Shown: positions 21,206 through 34,218 of the stretch, one piece after another
Layout of the letters: each line of letters begins with the position of its first letter
Position numbering within the stretch: the stretch's first letter is position 1
Translations under genes and position numbers: made by a program
Notes under the pieces: generated by a model
Databases searched by the model: none
What the model was told of the DNA's origin: nothing
The model's input: only the letters and a program-made list of their open reading frames with translations
Assembly (NCBI GenBank): GCA_007922225.1
Contig: ML679961.1
Span: forward strand, 69,172,890-69,236,889
From: Emydura subglobosa
Taxonomy: Eukaryota; Chordata; Testudines; Chelidae
Length of the DNA: 64,000 bases
Direction: 5' to 3'

Positions 21206-23021
21206 CTAATGGGAAAGAAGGAGAGCACGTTAATCACTAAAACATCAACCTACTGGGATAGGTGTGGGGCCATGGACAGCTCCAAGGCAAAGTGCTTCCA
21301 TGAGAGAGGGGTGGAGGGAAAGAGCATTTTCCATAGGAGACTGGAGGCTGAAGGAGGGCAAGTTAGCGGAGACTCAACCCAGGAAAGACACAATGTTGGT
21401 AGCTTTGGGGAAATAAATGAAAGGTTGACCCCCCCCACACAGAGCACATTCTTCATCTTTGCACTTAAGGTGTTTATTGGAGCCAGAGCGGTTTCTGAAG
21501 CCCAGGCAGTGCCTGTGGCCAAATCATTTTCTTTGAACTGTGCTCAAGAAGAAGAATGCAACCTAGCCATACTTATGCAGACCTTTGTCACCTCAAGATT
21601 ACATTGCTGTGATTTGCTCTATATGGGGCCTGAGAGAACACAGGAACTCAGATTTTGGGTGCTTCCATTTTTGTGTCCAGTCGGAGACATTCAGAATCAG
21701 TGGACACTTGAAAATTCAGTCCTAAAAAGTCTGGGAGATCGGCACTTCAGCAGTGCCTCTCCCTCCATGTGATACAACTGCAGCTACAGCCAGTGGTGCC
21801 AGTTAGAGGTGCTGGGGGTGCGTGAACGCTTCCCGCCCCCCTTGCATTTACTCAAAGTTCCATAGGCTGCAAAGCTGAGGGGGTGTGGGAGACATGGCCT
21901 GACCTCTTTTAAGCAGTGTCCCATATTAAATCAGTACTGTAGCAATGCTATTGAAATGTGACCCAGTTGTCCCTCTGTACAGGGCGGGGCCAAATTTTAG
22001 AGAGTGGCGTTGCGACCTGGTGCATGGGGAGTCTGTTCCTATACAACAAAGTGCAGGGGAGTCCTTCGAGAACTTGACTCCTGGTGGCATCGGCTCATGC
22101 AGTGTGTGGGTGAGAGAGAAGGGAGATTCCTGGACTGATGGAGAGCTGGGGCCCCTGTGGAGGGGGCATGAGGAAGCACCGGAACAAGGTCCCTGCCACA
22201 GGGATGGGACCAGAACTTACTCCCCAAAGAAATGCCTGAATTGGAACCACCTGCTATAGTCAGCAGAGGTGCTTGTGCTGCCATGCACTTGGCTTAAAGG
22301 AGAGGGAACTCTTGGCTGTGGTACCCTGCCTGGGGTTCTAGACTTTGGATATAGCGCTCTGTTCAGCCTGCCTCAGCCTATATTTGCTAACCTTCTGGCC
22401 ATGCTGCAAGGCCCACCGTTTTTTAATAGACATTTGGGGAAGAGGTGGGCTGAGGAGATGGGATATCATGGTGAAGCTGATGTGGGTCATTGTTAGTAAG
22501 GCGGCCAGTTTTATTGATATTCATTCACAACAGCAGCCCATTTGATGTGCTATAGGGGTGTGATATTTGTAAGCAGTCCTGTTTGTTTAATTAGTGTGAA
22601 ACAGATCTCCCAACAGTTCTGGATTTCACAGGACTGTCCCATTTGGTCCTCAAAACCCCTGTCCTGCTTGAAATAGAATATTTCCTGCATTCGCTGCTGC
22701 CCGCAGCTGTACGCATGTTACACACGCTGTGTACCGCTGGCAGGGGACTGGGCAGAGGTAGGGAGGGCAGCCGGTTCCGCTGCTTCTGGACATGCTCAGC
22801 CCCCTCAGGCATGCTCAGTGGCTGCCGGGGAACTCAGGGATAGGAGTGACACTGCACTGGGGAGGAGGGATGGGCAGCAAGGCAGAGGCTGAACGTGGCA
22901 CATACTCAGTGGCTGCAGTGCTGGAGCTGGAGGCTGGTGGCTGCAGCAGGCATGGCTCCACAAGGACCAGTGGTGACCAACTCATCCTGCTTTAGCCACT
23001 TGAAATGTTGGGAAGCATGGT

Positions 23022-24219
23022 TGTGACAAGGAGCCAGGAAGGGTTAAGCCACAGACAGGCTGAATAACCCAAAACAACCTTTGAGAACACATTAAAAGGA
23101 AATACAAATGGTAATTTGGGCCATCATTGTAAAATAACAAAAACTTTGAAGTTTAAACTTATACTGTTAGGAGTTTGGAAGCAAATAATGGCTATGTATG
23201 TTTGTATTTACCTATAATCTTGTTAGTGATTATCGATGTAACCAACTAGTTCCTGTTTGTCATTATATTCTGTTAATTTAGAAATGAAAAGAAAATATTA
23301 ACATCAGATGAGACTTGAATCATGTAGTAATGTCGTTGTTTATTTCTCTCTGAAGTTTAAGTAGTAATGAATGGTTGTAAATACCTGATTACCTGGTGCT
23401 AAGGTAGCTAGTTACCAGTGTGGATAGGAAGTGAGGGAGGGGATGTTCTACTTCAAAGCCACAATAATCATTGATTATTTGCTCAGGAGATACCTGCTAT
23501 CAAGAAGATATCAATATGCGCACCAAGGATCTATAAAAGGTCTCTGTGACTCCAATTCTGTCATCTTAGAGCTGCTTGGATTTTATCAGGGGAAGTTCAG
23601 TAAGATCCCAGCTATAGACTTGTTCACTCTGCTATTTCCCATGGAAGAAATCATACAGACTTTGCATTGGGATTGTCTATTAGACTACAACTTGTGAAAC
23701 TGATTCTAAAAGAGCTTTTGCAACTCATCATACCATCTCTACTATGAAACTGACCTATGGACTTTATTTTCATCTGTATGTGTAATGAATCATTTAACCA
23801 TTACTCTCTTTCTTTTTTTTTTTTTTTAAAATAAATATTAGTTTAGTTAATAAGAATTGGCTATAAGTGTGTATTTGGGTAAGTTCTGAAATATTGATTG
23901 TCCTGGTTGGTGATGTGCCCTGTCCTTTAGGATTTATAGAACTTTTTTTTATATGATGGACAAGGTTTTTCATTAATCCCCCATCATATTTGACTTGGCT
24001 GTCTGGGTGGAAGACAGAGGGCTGGATCGCTTTAAAGGAACTGTGGCTTTGGCTTCTGAATAACATAACTAACAAGGAAATTAGAAGCTGTATGTTGTTG
24101 GCTTGGTTAATCTAATTGTTAGAAATAATCACCAGAATTAGGAATTGCCTTTCCCATTCTTTGCAGTTTTGCCCTAATTGAGCTATCTCAGCATGGCTCC
24201 CCTAGAAACCAACGTTACA
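23022..24219 (+). mobile_element. Solo LTR of an endogenous retrovirus-like element (1198 bp)
   Basis: Starts TGTGACAAGG and ends ACGTTACA, with an identical 5-bp target duplication ATGGT at 23017-23021 and 24220-24224. It contains a TATA box (CTATAAAAGG near 23532) and, about 300 bases on, AATAAA (near 23830) in plus orientation, so the usual U3-R-U5 order can be read. There is no internal coding region, which fits recombination between two LTRs. It sits antisense to CREB3L1. The superfamily is not certain. Confidence 0.88.
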
Positions 24220-24824
24220 ATGGTGAAGTGCCCAGGGCCTATGAAGAGTGCTAGAATTTCTAAATACACACATATAACGTGCTCACTCCTGCCCCGCAAT
24301 GCTGTGCTGCAGCTGCCAGGCTGTCTTCCTGATGTCACTGCTTGTAGAGCCAATGGATAGTGTTTTTACTATGAGTCAGGTATTTCAGACAGATGTAGGA
24401 CATAAAAAATAGGTGACATTATAAATTAAAATCCTTCTAATGTATCCCTTACAATCTCAGTTACAAAATTAGTTTTCTAATGGATTCTGAATGATGTTCG
24501 TTTGAAAGGTCTTGGTGAGGTCTCGTGCTCAGGACAAAATCAGAGATGTAAGAAAGCATGTCTTAGAAGGCATACCGTTCCAAATGAGCAATGCCTGAAT
24601 CAAGCCAACTTCAAGAGAATTGTCTGGGGCTCTGCCACCCCTAGGTAGCATGCCAAAATGCTGAGGATATTTACAAGGTACCAGATACCACAATGATGGG
24701 CTGATATACAAACCAAAACAGCATTCAAAGTCTGCTATGCCCTGTCTCAGATATACTGCTCCAAAACACCTTCCAGAACACACACACTCAAACACAGGAA
24801 GGTCTTCAGGAGAAGAGCACTATT

Positions 24825-24960
24825 CTGTGCCTCAGTTTAATCATCTGTAAAATGGGGATAAAAATACTGCCCTCCTTTGTAGAGCACTTTGAGATCTACT
24901 GAAGAAAAATGCTATATAGGAGTTAGGCATTATTATTTATTAATTAATAAATATTATTAA
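24825..24960 (+). repeat. MIR-like SINE tail
   Basis: GTGCCTCAGTTTAATCATCT followed by GTAAAATGGGGATAAAAATA is the conserved MIR/CORE-SINE 3' part, ending in an AT-rich tail with TTATTATTTATTAATTAAT. Confidence 0.75.
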
Positions 24961-25609
24961 AGCATTTCAGGCACTCACACACTTCCCAAGGCACTTTATG
25001 CACTCCAGTGGCTCTGGTTGCTCGGTATCACAACAGGGTGATTGAGAACAGCCTCAGCTCTGGATTAGAGGTCCTGTGGGCCTTATGGCATGTGGGAGTA
25101 TGGTGAGGCTGCATCCCTCGGGGCAGTCAGAGTTCTTAATGGTGCCTTAATCAAGCACTTTTGTACTTCAAATGTTTGGGTTTCTTTCAAATTAAACTGA
25201 TTTTTGAACTCCCTGGCTTTTGGATGGTTGTTATTGGATAACTCCAAGGTCCCTATGAGGCTTTCAATATTCAGGTCTCTCATGTATGTTTTCAGCTGTA
25301 AGGTAAGTTTCTTGTGCATAGGAGTTGCTGTCTGTCTGTAATCAATTCTGTATGTGGCCCTTCGTACATTCTGTAATTCCATTTGTATCTGAACATGGGT
25401 AATTCTGCATGAAGACAGGGGATCCACAGTGACTCATTATCAGCCTGCCCTGGTGTTAGTCTATGTGTAAGGCTCGGTACAGGAGAGCTGTTTTGTGTGC
25501 CTGTGTGCATGGCTTGGACTGATGAGGCGCTGCAGCCAGCCAGGCCTGTGTAATACTGAGGGGATGCATGACTGGGGTAAGTGCCAGCTAGCTGATTCTA
25601 TTTTCTTAC

Positions 25610-25688
25610 CTGCTGGTACATTTAGAAACTGGTTCACCTCTCTGGGCTCAGCTTTGATCACGGGTGGTGGAGTCATTTCTACAGGAAT
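25610..25688 (-). CDS. CREB3L1: CREB3L1 exon 4
   Basis: Encodes 26 residues, IPVEMTPPPVIKAEPREVNQ then FLNVPA, plus one base. Two acceptors lie close together: TTTATAG before 25688 and CTGTAG a few bases later. Only the first keeps phase 0 with exon 3, so it is preferred. The donor is GCAG|GTAAGA. VIKAEP and EVNQFL match the family; IKAEP is a likely sumoylation-type motif (inference). Confidence 0.94.
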
Positions 25689-27559
25689 CTATAAAAGAGC
25701 AAGAGTACACAGCTGTCTTTGAGGGTCTTTCACTTCCCTTCCCCACCTTTCACAAACAGCTCTCACAGAGTGTTGATTGCAGCCACTATTTCAACTCTCT
25801 ACTCTGTCACATTCCAGCCTGTGCCCTGGAACCCCGCCAGCCTGCTTGCTGCACTAGCAGCAGGTATACCGGCAACCAACAGCACACAGACAATCACGTC
25901 AAAAATCTCTATCTTTGCCTGAAACACAGAATCCAAACAAGTGTATTTGCTGAGGGTGGGAAAGCCACACACAGCCATGCTGCTACTGCAGATGAAAAGG
26001 CAGCATCTCTGAATGGAGACTATTATCTCCTTTGCCTTACTCCAGCTCAAGGGCCAGAAAGCAGTATTTAAACTGCCCTCCCAATTGAAGAGGGATACCT
26101 GTCTTAGATCCACCTTAATCAGAGCTTTGAGACGCTAAGTAAAAACACCCCCTACTGCTCTTAGGACTGTCACCAGGGCCAGTGAACAGCTGTTTCTGAT
26201 CAAATGGATTAAGAGTTAACATGAACTGCACGTTGTTCCCAGCTGAGCTGGACTGAACTGCCTCTCTGCTCTCACTCTCCCTTCCCCCATTCCACCACAG
26301 GCAAGAGAGATTCTTACACTAAACAGATACACTGCAAACTGCCCCAGACTGTAAACACGGGGAGGGGGGCTTGCTACAGCTGTCAAACACACAAAACCAA
26401 TCTGCATTGGAGGGCACAGCAAGTTCAAGCTGCATAAATAATGGTGGAAATTTATGTGCATTTTTGGCTTGAATAGTTGATTTATTTAATAGAATTGTTT
26501 GAAAGGGAAGATGCCCTGCATGAGTTAAAAAAGGAAGATAGCGCAGGAGAGGATCTACTGTATCTGATGGGTCACATAATACAAGACAGTTAGTTCAGCA
26601 CCATGCAAAATTGGACAAACTTCCCCTCTTAGAAGAGCCCCCACTGGAACTAGGGCCAAACTGAGTCCTCAGCCAACCCCATTTCACCAAGGGCAGAAAG
26701 TATTTAAGGGTGTTCTTCAGAGAAACAGACATCTTAAGGATTTAGGAGTGGGTGAGAGCTTTGGTCCCTCATTTCTTGGAAATATTCATAATAATCCTTA
26801 ACACTTAGTGTGTGATGCCCACCTGCACTTCACAAACAGCAACAATTGAGCTTCAGAGAAGGATCATTAACCCCATTGTTCATAAAATCTCTCACTTTCC
26901 CAAGCTGATGTGCCCCAGGCCACATGACAAGTTAGTGGCAGAGCTGGGAGTGGGACTCAGGAGTATCAGGCTCATATTGCGACCCATTAGTTAATTCTGC
27001 CTTCCTTAAAAAGTTCTCTCATTCTGGGAACCTCAATTGAAAATTCACCAGCAGAATGGGTTCCCCATTTGATAAAAACAATCCAAGGGCTAAAGAAATC
27101 TCAGCAGACTGGAAGGAAAGGGCTTTCCATTAAATAGAAATGCTAGTGAACAACTAGATGGGCTCTGGGGTTGGTAAGTTGCATACCACATGCCTCAAGG
27201 ACATTGGTTTGAATCTAACCCAAATGGTTAATAATGTAAAGTCTACTGTGTTGTAGAAGGCTAAATCTTTCAATGTCTACACAGGAGGAGTAAGTTTTCC
27301 TTGGTCCTTTCACTCTTTTAATTAAAAATGGGGGTGAGTTTAACCTTGAGCCAGTGCTAACTGTTATTTCAAGTAAGAAATTACTAACAGTAAGGAAATC
27401 GTTTGGCATCAGTTTTGTTTCACCTTCAGCCTCCTGCTCAAGAGGGCCCTATAACTGCAATCAAGGGACCCGCAGAGCCAGGATAAAGTTAGAGTTTGTG
27501 GTTGGAAGTTCCAGGTACCAGACATGCCCACGCACATACTCTGGGTAAAACGGGCTCAC
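25689..27559 (-). other. CREB3L1 intron 3
   Basis: Donor GTGAGC and acceptor TTTATAG. Holds a minus-strand MIR-like relic at about 26795-27000 (ATCATTAACCCCATTGTTCA, then GTTAGTGGCAGAGCTGGGAG). No other gene seen. Confidence 0.85.
26795..27000 (-). repeat. MIR/CORE-SINE relic
   Basis: Antisense MIR wording in order: CCCATTGTTCATAAAA, CCAGGCCACATGACAAGTTA, GTGGCAGAGCTGGGAGTGGG. Heavily decayed. Confidence 0.6.
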
Positions 27560-27720
27560 CTCCTCAAGAGCTGGCAGTCTCTGCAACGGGTTGAGGTTCA
27601 GCATTGGCACGGCGCTGGCTGCAAGTTGGGATTCAGGCAGTTCTGGAGTCAGGTTCTGTTCCTGTTTCACCATAATGGAGCACAGTTTGTGCCCAAGGGA
27701 CCACACTCCACTCTCCAGGT
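27560..27720 (-). CDS. CREB3L1: CREB3L1 exon 3
   Basis: Encodes [20 protein letters not shown] and on to LPALEE. The acceptor is TGTGCTTCTTTCAG before 27720; the first two bases complete a GAC codon begun by exon 2. The donor GAGGAG|GTGAGC ends the exon on a codon boundary. [13 protein letters not shown] is conserved with mammalian CREB3L1; VKQE resembles a SUMO-type motif (inference). The alanine-rich stretch present in the human protein after this point is shorter here. Confidence 0.95.
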
Positions 27721-30700
27721 CTGAAAGAAGCACAACATGAAAATAAAAATCCAACACGCTTCTTGGGACACCAGCAATAACAGGACAATGGTGGAAGAGC
27801 CACCAGATGCCTTTTCTCTATCTGCAAAGGGTTCCTTTCCGATGTGGAGAGGGGGGAATATAAATGTCTCCCTTCTGCATTAAGTTCTGGGATGGGCACC
27901 GCTGCTGCACAAGTGTGTGTATACCCTCAATATTTAAGGTAGTGAGGTCAATGAATCCCTCTCCTCATAGACACTACTGGTGCTGATATTCATTCTCCAG
28001 ACTGAGCCAGGCAAAAGTTTGCCTTTGAAGTGGACGGATCCCTAACCTTCCTCCATCATCACTGTCAAGTGGGGCTCTCACAAAGCTGCCTCCTTCTGGT
28101 GACCCAGACTGTATTTGGCTTCATGGGCAAAATGGCAACATACTCCTATGTGTCTCACGCTCCCAGGAACTGGCCTTGCCAAATGTATGCTTCACTATGA
28201 AGACACCCAAGGCAGCTCCAAAAGCAATATCCACCAGGTGGTGAACAGGGCAAGCACTGGCTCTATCATGCAGGCTGAAAAAGGCAGAAGAGTCTTTTGT
28301 CACTTGCCAAAGTGACAATGGAGTGGGAGGGGCAGACAGGTGCCAACTTCCCTTCGGTGGAAGAAGCCACCCCAGCATGTCCTGCTGCATGTGGACTCTG
28401 CAGGCTGGCCCTTCACCAATGATATCCCTTTCTGTGTGTATGGGCGGGGAGGGCTAGGACAGACCTCATGTTTTAATTAATTTCACACAATTTCCTTTTA
28501 TCAAGGTGGATTTTAAACCAGGTGCGGCATGTTCCACAGAGTGTGGAAAAGTGACCATTCATTCCTCTGTCTGCGCAGTCACCATCTCAGGAACCGCTTG
28601 GTGACTGCCCTCCCCCTCCTCAACAGCAAAGGCCTGACACCGTGTAGTCACCGGCACCTGTGGAGACTAGATGCAAAACACTTTGAAATCACAGAGGGAC
28701 CATTTTGCATCCCCTTTGCATAGGTGCAAACCACAAGAGACTGTTATGGCAACGGTTGGACCCCTACAGTACTGTGAATATGCACTATAAAGAGCTAGGA
28801 TTCAGAGCTGTTGTTCTTTGCTTTGTTCTTCTATTGCTGCCCATTGAGAACAATGGGCTCAGGAGATACTGCAGTAAGAAAATACAAAATTAAGGGTGCA
28901 GAACTGGTACCCTGGGCTTTCTAGTTATTTCTGTCTCCATTTCAATAAAAACAGAATATTGGATTGCTGTTCCTTAACTTACGTACCCAGTGCCACAGGG
29001 GTGCACTGTGCTTTACAGGGATAATGAACAGGCTCTGTCTCACATGGCTGGCAAGATGCGGAGGTATATGAAGGGTGAAAGGTTTAAGCAGGATGCACAT
29101 GGTGCATAGGCCTTGTGCAGGCCCTCTGCACAGGGCTGAAGTTTCGCCCAAGCTGTTTTTGCTGCCATTAAACTAACTCAGAACTGGAATCCCGAATGTG
29201 TCTCCCCCTAACCAGACTGCTTCCTTCAGTTTCTCTGCAGGTGCTTCTTTCTATTCTCCCTGCTGGTTTTATGACGCAGTGTGGAGGAATGCATGCGTGG
29301 TGCTCCCCACCTCCAGGCAGTAGCAGGCTGCAGTCTCCAGCATGAGCAGCATTGTGAGGAGCACTTCATGGGCCTGAGTGCCCAGCTCTGGCTGTGTGCT
29401 TGGGGTGTAGATAAGTAGGGGGATGGGAGATTGCAGGAACTGGATCTCAGACAAAAGGAGATAATGGTCAATTCAGACACTGTGAAGTCATCAAACCACT
29501 AGAACTGAGCGTTGCTTGGCCTCTGCTCTGGAGTTCTGGTTCCATCATTCCTCCTCCTTGGACACCTCAGCCTGCCAAGAAGCTAGTCTGCACCTATTTC
29601 AGGTCATGCATCCTCTCTTCTCCCTAATCCACTTCCTTTCCTCTTGTATCTCAGCACTGGAAACTCTTTGATCCTGCCACGCTACGGCCTTTAACGGAGC
29701 ATATAACCAGTTAGTGTCTTGGTTAGCTCTAAACATAAGGCCAGATTCTGGGACCACTACCCTGGGCCCTAGACATTGCTGTGGCAGCAGCTAGAGAGTG
29801 TAAAGGGGTCACAACAGCCTGGAGGAGAGTTCTCTAGTGTAGGAACTGCATAGAACCAGCGTATGCAGCCCTAACCTGCTCCTCCTTGCAGCTCCCAGGG
29901 TAGGGCACATGCCAGGGGCACAGGCTGAGTGGCCTTCCTGCACTGTAGAGTTGCCTGTAGGCAGCTATAAGAAGGCTGCCATAAGTCAGAACAGCCACTT
30001 ACGTTGGGGTCACATCAGCCTTGAGCACAGTCAGAATCTGGGTGGCATAAAGATGGATTAAAGCCACCTTTGCCCAAACTGCTCCTGGGCTGTGCCTTCT
30101 CTACTACCCTTCTGGGAGGCACAGCTCAGAATGTATCCCCTGGTTTGTGCCCACAAAGAATGTAATTAAAACTCTGGCAGTAACTAGAGTTCTAAATAGT
30201 GTGTAACCCTTGCTAGTGACCTGTGCTGGCCACCTTTCTGTAACTAGTTTGCCACACTTATTTTACTGTATACACAGGATTCCCTAATTGTGTCTGTGTA
30301 ACTGGTCTGGCTTGTCCTCCTCCTTCCTTCCAGCTCTCTGTGCAGTAGGACTGTCGCCGAGTACACTTCCCCATGCTCTGCTGGTGCTGCTATGTAGGTG
30401 TATCCCCCATGCCTATTCCCTGCTGAAGCACTATGGGATAGCTGCCTAGCTTTTCCCAGAATGCACCAATGCAAACATGATTAGGCACCCTAGTAGGTGT
30501 GGACGCACAACACAATGTAACAGAAAAGCTGCTGTGTGGACACAAGTTGAACTGTGTTACCTGTTAAGGAGGCCAAGCCATATCCATTTATAAAAATTAC
30601 AGTTGTAGCTCTAGGATGGATGGGCCCTGTATTTTGGACAGTGAGAGAGAGAAGGGGTTACAAGGCCTCAGGCAACTACACCCAGCCAATTTGGATGAAC

Positions 30701-33064
30701 TTTTCCCTCCAGCTGTTCTGCCACAATGGTAAAAGCAAGACTGGAAAGCTTTACATTTCCCTTTCTGTAAGAGGCGTGGTGCCCCCTCTGCCTGTGTGCT
30801 GAGGCTGCTGGTCTTGTTACTAATCAATCAAAGCAGAGGACGACAAGCAAATTGTTTAGAATTAACAATGCAAGAGGGCAGCCCCCAGCTCTGTCACTCC
30901 AATAGGCCAAGCAGCAGCCACCCAAACAAGAACATGCCGTCCTTCCTTTTCCTATCCACATGCCAAGCCCCTCTCTCTGTCCTATCCTGCAAGATTTATT
31001 ACAAGAGCAATTGTGTTACAGACTCAGAGATGAACAGCCCAACAGGGTGTCATTAAGGGCCCGATGAGGAGGCATTTTCCATGGATGCATCTACATTCCA
31101 CAGCCTCAGTGCACATTCCAAGGGTATAGATGATCTAGAAACACTGAAGATGGGTATATTAGGATATCCTAACCTAACTGAATTAGTGGGGGCCTGGCCT
31201 GGGATGGGCAGGATTATGACATTTGAGGAGAGCAGGGAAGCAAGGAGAAAGCCAAAATGTAAAAAGCCCCAGCCAGCTCCAGAACTGGATACAGCCAAGG
31301 TTCCCAGAATGCTGTAGGCAGCAAGGACCTGCTTAATCCTTACAGATGTTAAAGGGAAACTCTTTGTGGCACTGCAGTTTAAGGGCAGCACTAACAGGTA
31401 CAACGCAGAGATAGGTCTGAATTTGGATCCAAATATAAATACACATTAAAATGGAGCTTTAACTCATACGTTTTCACAATAGGGATATTGGCCCCAACAC
31501 ACAGATGGACTAGAATGTGTGTCATATTCAAATATGAGCCAGATATAACCCTGGAAATGCAGTTTTTTATCCCATACATGTGACTGTGCATAGACATGTA
31601 TGCCTTTGTACTCATTCATTGTACAAAGGTGAACTGCACCCTCTGACTGGTAATGCAAGGCTAGCACACCACTTCAGTCTTATTGGTTTACCTGGGGTTT
31701 AAATGGTGCATAGTCTGCACAAGAGTGACTGTCACCCTCAGTGTTCCAAATATGTGCACCATACAGACATAGGAAAGACATAGGTGCTGCTCCAAAGAGC
31801 TTGCAATCTAAGCAGAGACATGCCAATCTATGGAATGAGGAGGCAGGGGAAGAGGTGACAGATGTAACAGATACAAGTTCCTGAGTTAGCTTAGTGCAAC
31901 TGCGCAGCTTCTTTGTTTTGTATTTCACGGCGCTCCTTATCTCCATCCTGTTTGCATCTAACCCTATCATTATAATCTTCTCATTTTATTTATTTACAAT
32001 ATGTGCATGTGTCAAGTCCGTGTGTGTTAAGGTGTGTGTCCTTACCTGCGTGGTTTTTGCTCGTTGCCCAAGAATACCTGCTTCTGCTGAGCCCCCTGCA
32101 GTGTTAAAGTTACAGGAAGCCCTTCTGAATGTAAAACATTTTAAGGTTAAGGAAAAGCTGTTGAGTCTGATGTTAAGGCCTTTGCTTGATGACCCTCTGC
32201 TTTGTCTGAGTTACGTGTTCTGACCCTAAAGGTGTTGACTGTGTAGTTTGCAAAGAACAAAGAGGCAGCAGATGGCCATTTCTCTCCTTCTTTCTTGGTG
32301 TTTGGTATCACAGAGCAGGGATAGTTCCTGGCTATGACGGGGAAACCTCTAGGCCAGACCTTGCTCTTGCTAAAGGAAGGGATTCTTCTTCTGTATATAT
32401 TGAGTCTGTGACACAGCTTTTTCAGGCAGCCTGGTGTCCATCAGCTGCCAGAACACCCACACAGTCCAGCAAATTACAGGGCTCTCTGTTGGGATTGCTC
32501 TAAAAATATCCAGCCATCATGAATTATCCTGAAATGAATTGTTTTAAAAATAGGGTTTGAAATAACTGTTCCGCTCTGTCTTCCTCTAAGAGATCTGCTC
32601 ATAAGGAAGCCACTTAGTTTTCCACATGCACCAACACTGGCTGCTGGCAGAGACTTGTGCTCCCTAAATCCAGGCCAAACCTCACTGGTATGCTCCAGGA
32701 AGGGACTTGAGTCCTGTGCATCCACTCCCAACCTACCAGGGTCCTATGGAACTGCTGCTTGTAGTTTGCCAGGAACACACAGAGGCACAAACCATAATCA
32801 ACATGAATAACGTTCAGCAACAGAAATGAATAATTATGAGAGTAGCAAATTTAAGAAAAAAAAAAAAAAGTGGACCAAATTCACAAGAGAATTTATCTAT
32901 GGACTAGTGGTACTAAGTCAAAGCAGTTGGGCGGTGCCTCAGTGCAGAGGAGCCTGAATTGAGTCAGGCAAGCCTCACCTCTGCTCAAAGGCATCAGCTC
33001 TTCTAGTACAGGCAGTACATCTTTTGGAAACTTGGCAACCTGCATGCGGGTTTCTGGTGCTCAC
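27721..33064 (-). other. CREB3L1 intron 2
   Basis: Donor GTGAGC and acceptor TTCTTTCAG. It contains old dispersed repeats (about 29730-30100 with GGCCAGATTCTGGGACCACT wording; a minus-strand LINE/SINE tail at about 31735-31860) and a 13-base A run near 32855. No other coding exon recognised. Confidence 0.85.
31735..31860 (-). repeat. LINE/SINE 3' tail fragment
   Basis: Minus-strand copy of the tail module also seen at 19910-20060; the plus strand reads CATAGGTGCTGCTCCAAAGA then GCTTGCAATCTAAGCAGAGA. Short and decayed. Confidence 0.5.
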
Positions 33065-33293
33065 CATTGGCATTATCTTCGGTCTTTATAGGCATGAGGG
33101 GGCTCTGGGGAGCAGAATCTCCACTGAGCGAGTAGCTGTGCTCAGCCTGGATGCCCGGAGTAGGAGGGTCCAAATCCATGTCCAGCAGAGGGTTCTTTTC
33201 AGCCAACATTGGATCATCAAAGAAACTGCTGAAGAGCTCGTTGGAGAAATCCTCCATGTTCTCAGAGAAATGGTCCAGGTTCTCAGAGAAATG
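33065..33293 (-). CDS. CREB3L1: CREB3L1 exon 2 (N-terminal acidic activation region)
   Basis: Encodes 76 residues from [20 protein letters not shown] to KTEDNAN plus one base. The acceptor is TTCCATCTCAG just before CAT at 33293 and the donor is AATG|GTGAGC after 33065. It carries the [16 protein letters not shown] and LLDMDLD acidic/hydrophobic stretches and the [19 protein letters not shown] block diagnostic of CREB3L1. In the family this region forms the transactivation domain. The exon starts at a codon boundary, so exon 1 must end in phase 0. The in-frame ATG at 33333 lies in intron sequence and is not a credible start. Confidence 0.96.
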
Positions 33294-33511
33294 CTGAGAT
33301 GGAAACAAGTAAAAGAATATTATTGTCGACTCCAATAGGGGCTAATGAGCCTTCCATGGAACTGTGATCAAAACTTCCACAACCACAGCATTTGGATGAA
33401 AAATAACCATTTCCATCCTTTACTCTTATCAGTGTTGGTAGCTAGATAAAAACCAGCTTTTTATTAATAAAGTGGGATCCAAATGCTCAACGACATAGAT
33501 AAAAAGGTGGC

Positions 33512-33538
33512 TATCTATCCATCCATCCATCCATCCAA
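33512..33538. repeat. (ATCC)n microsatellite
   Basis: CTATCTATCC followed by four further ATCC units. Confidence 0.9.
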
Positions 33539-34218
33539 TACATACCCAGCTAGCTGGCTCTCTGTCTGGGTTTATACCACATGCTATTTAGTAGAAGAAA
33601 GAGCTTAAGAAAAGCTTGTGTGATAAAAAAATATAAGTACATCAAAAGGTTGTGTTCTTCTGAGCCCATTCTCTGTGACATAAGTGTTCCCATGTGTTCT
33701 CCAAGCAGCAGTAGACACCCTGGTACCAAAAATAACAAAAACCAACCACTGATTTCTATCAGTGAGAAAACATTAGTGTGATCAAAATAACAGGAAGGCC
33801 CCATGTTGTATTTAATTTCCTTTAGGATTTCACAGTCCCTCTGTAGACCCTACGAGAATGTCCTAAGGCCAGTTAATGCCTGTGAAATTCTGCTTCCTGA
33901 TGAAATTTAAACACCACAGATGGCCTGTTAACAGCAAACAATCATTCCACTAACAGCCAATAAATCTAGCCAATGCTGCTGCTGGCCTGGGCTCCTGATC
34001 CCATGCAGAATTTGTTTCCCCTAAGACACACATCCATATTTAAAAAATCAGATCACTATCTTTTCCATTTGATACAACAAAGCATTGGCTGGCCAATGAG
34101 AAAAATGATAGTTACTAATAGCCAGCGGAAAAAGGATCCTGGTTATCGGCAAAGTGACACTTCTGACCCAGAGACAAGAAAGATAAGACATGCATTTAAT
34201 AGACTGGATTACATAGGT

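Larger units (their letters stand above)
21206..25609 (-). other. CREB3L1 intron 4, with a solo LTR
   Basis: Donor GTAAGA and acceptor CATTAG. Carries the plus-strand solo LTR (23022-24219) and a MIR-type SINE tail (24825-24960). The 196-codon open frame at 21182-21772 overlaps exon 5 on the opposite strand and shows no recognisable protein. Confidence 0.9.
6265..33293 (-). other. CREB3L1: CREB3L1 (OASIS) gene, exons 2-12, 5' end missing
   Basis: Eleven exons on the minus strand give about 469 residues in one continuous frame; human CREB3L1 has 519, and the shortfall is mostly the roughly 34 residues of exon 1. Known family role: a type II ER-membrane transcription factor. On ER stress or membrane signals it moves to the Golgi, is cut by S1P and S2P, and its N-terminal half enters the nucleus to drive secretory and extracellular-matrix genes such as type I collagen in osteoblasts. 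Seen in order: acidic N-terminal region, a VKQEQ and an IKAEP motif, a serine/proline linker, the family-specific block before the bZIP, basic region, zipper, membrane segment, RSLL S1P site and lumenal tail. The wording of several segments ([38 protein letters not shown]) separates it from CREB3L2. Exon 1 and the promoter were not found. Confidence in gene identity is very high. Confidence 0.97.

Noticed and set aside
21182..21772. 196-codon plus-strand open frame
   Set aside because: It overlaps CREB3L1 exon 5 on the opposite strand and intron 4, with no recognisable domain or splice context.
33512..33538. Repeated ATCC units as a CRISPR-like array
   Set aside because: There are no spacers; it is an ordinary tetranucleotide microsatellite in a vertebrate genome.
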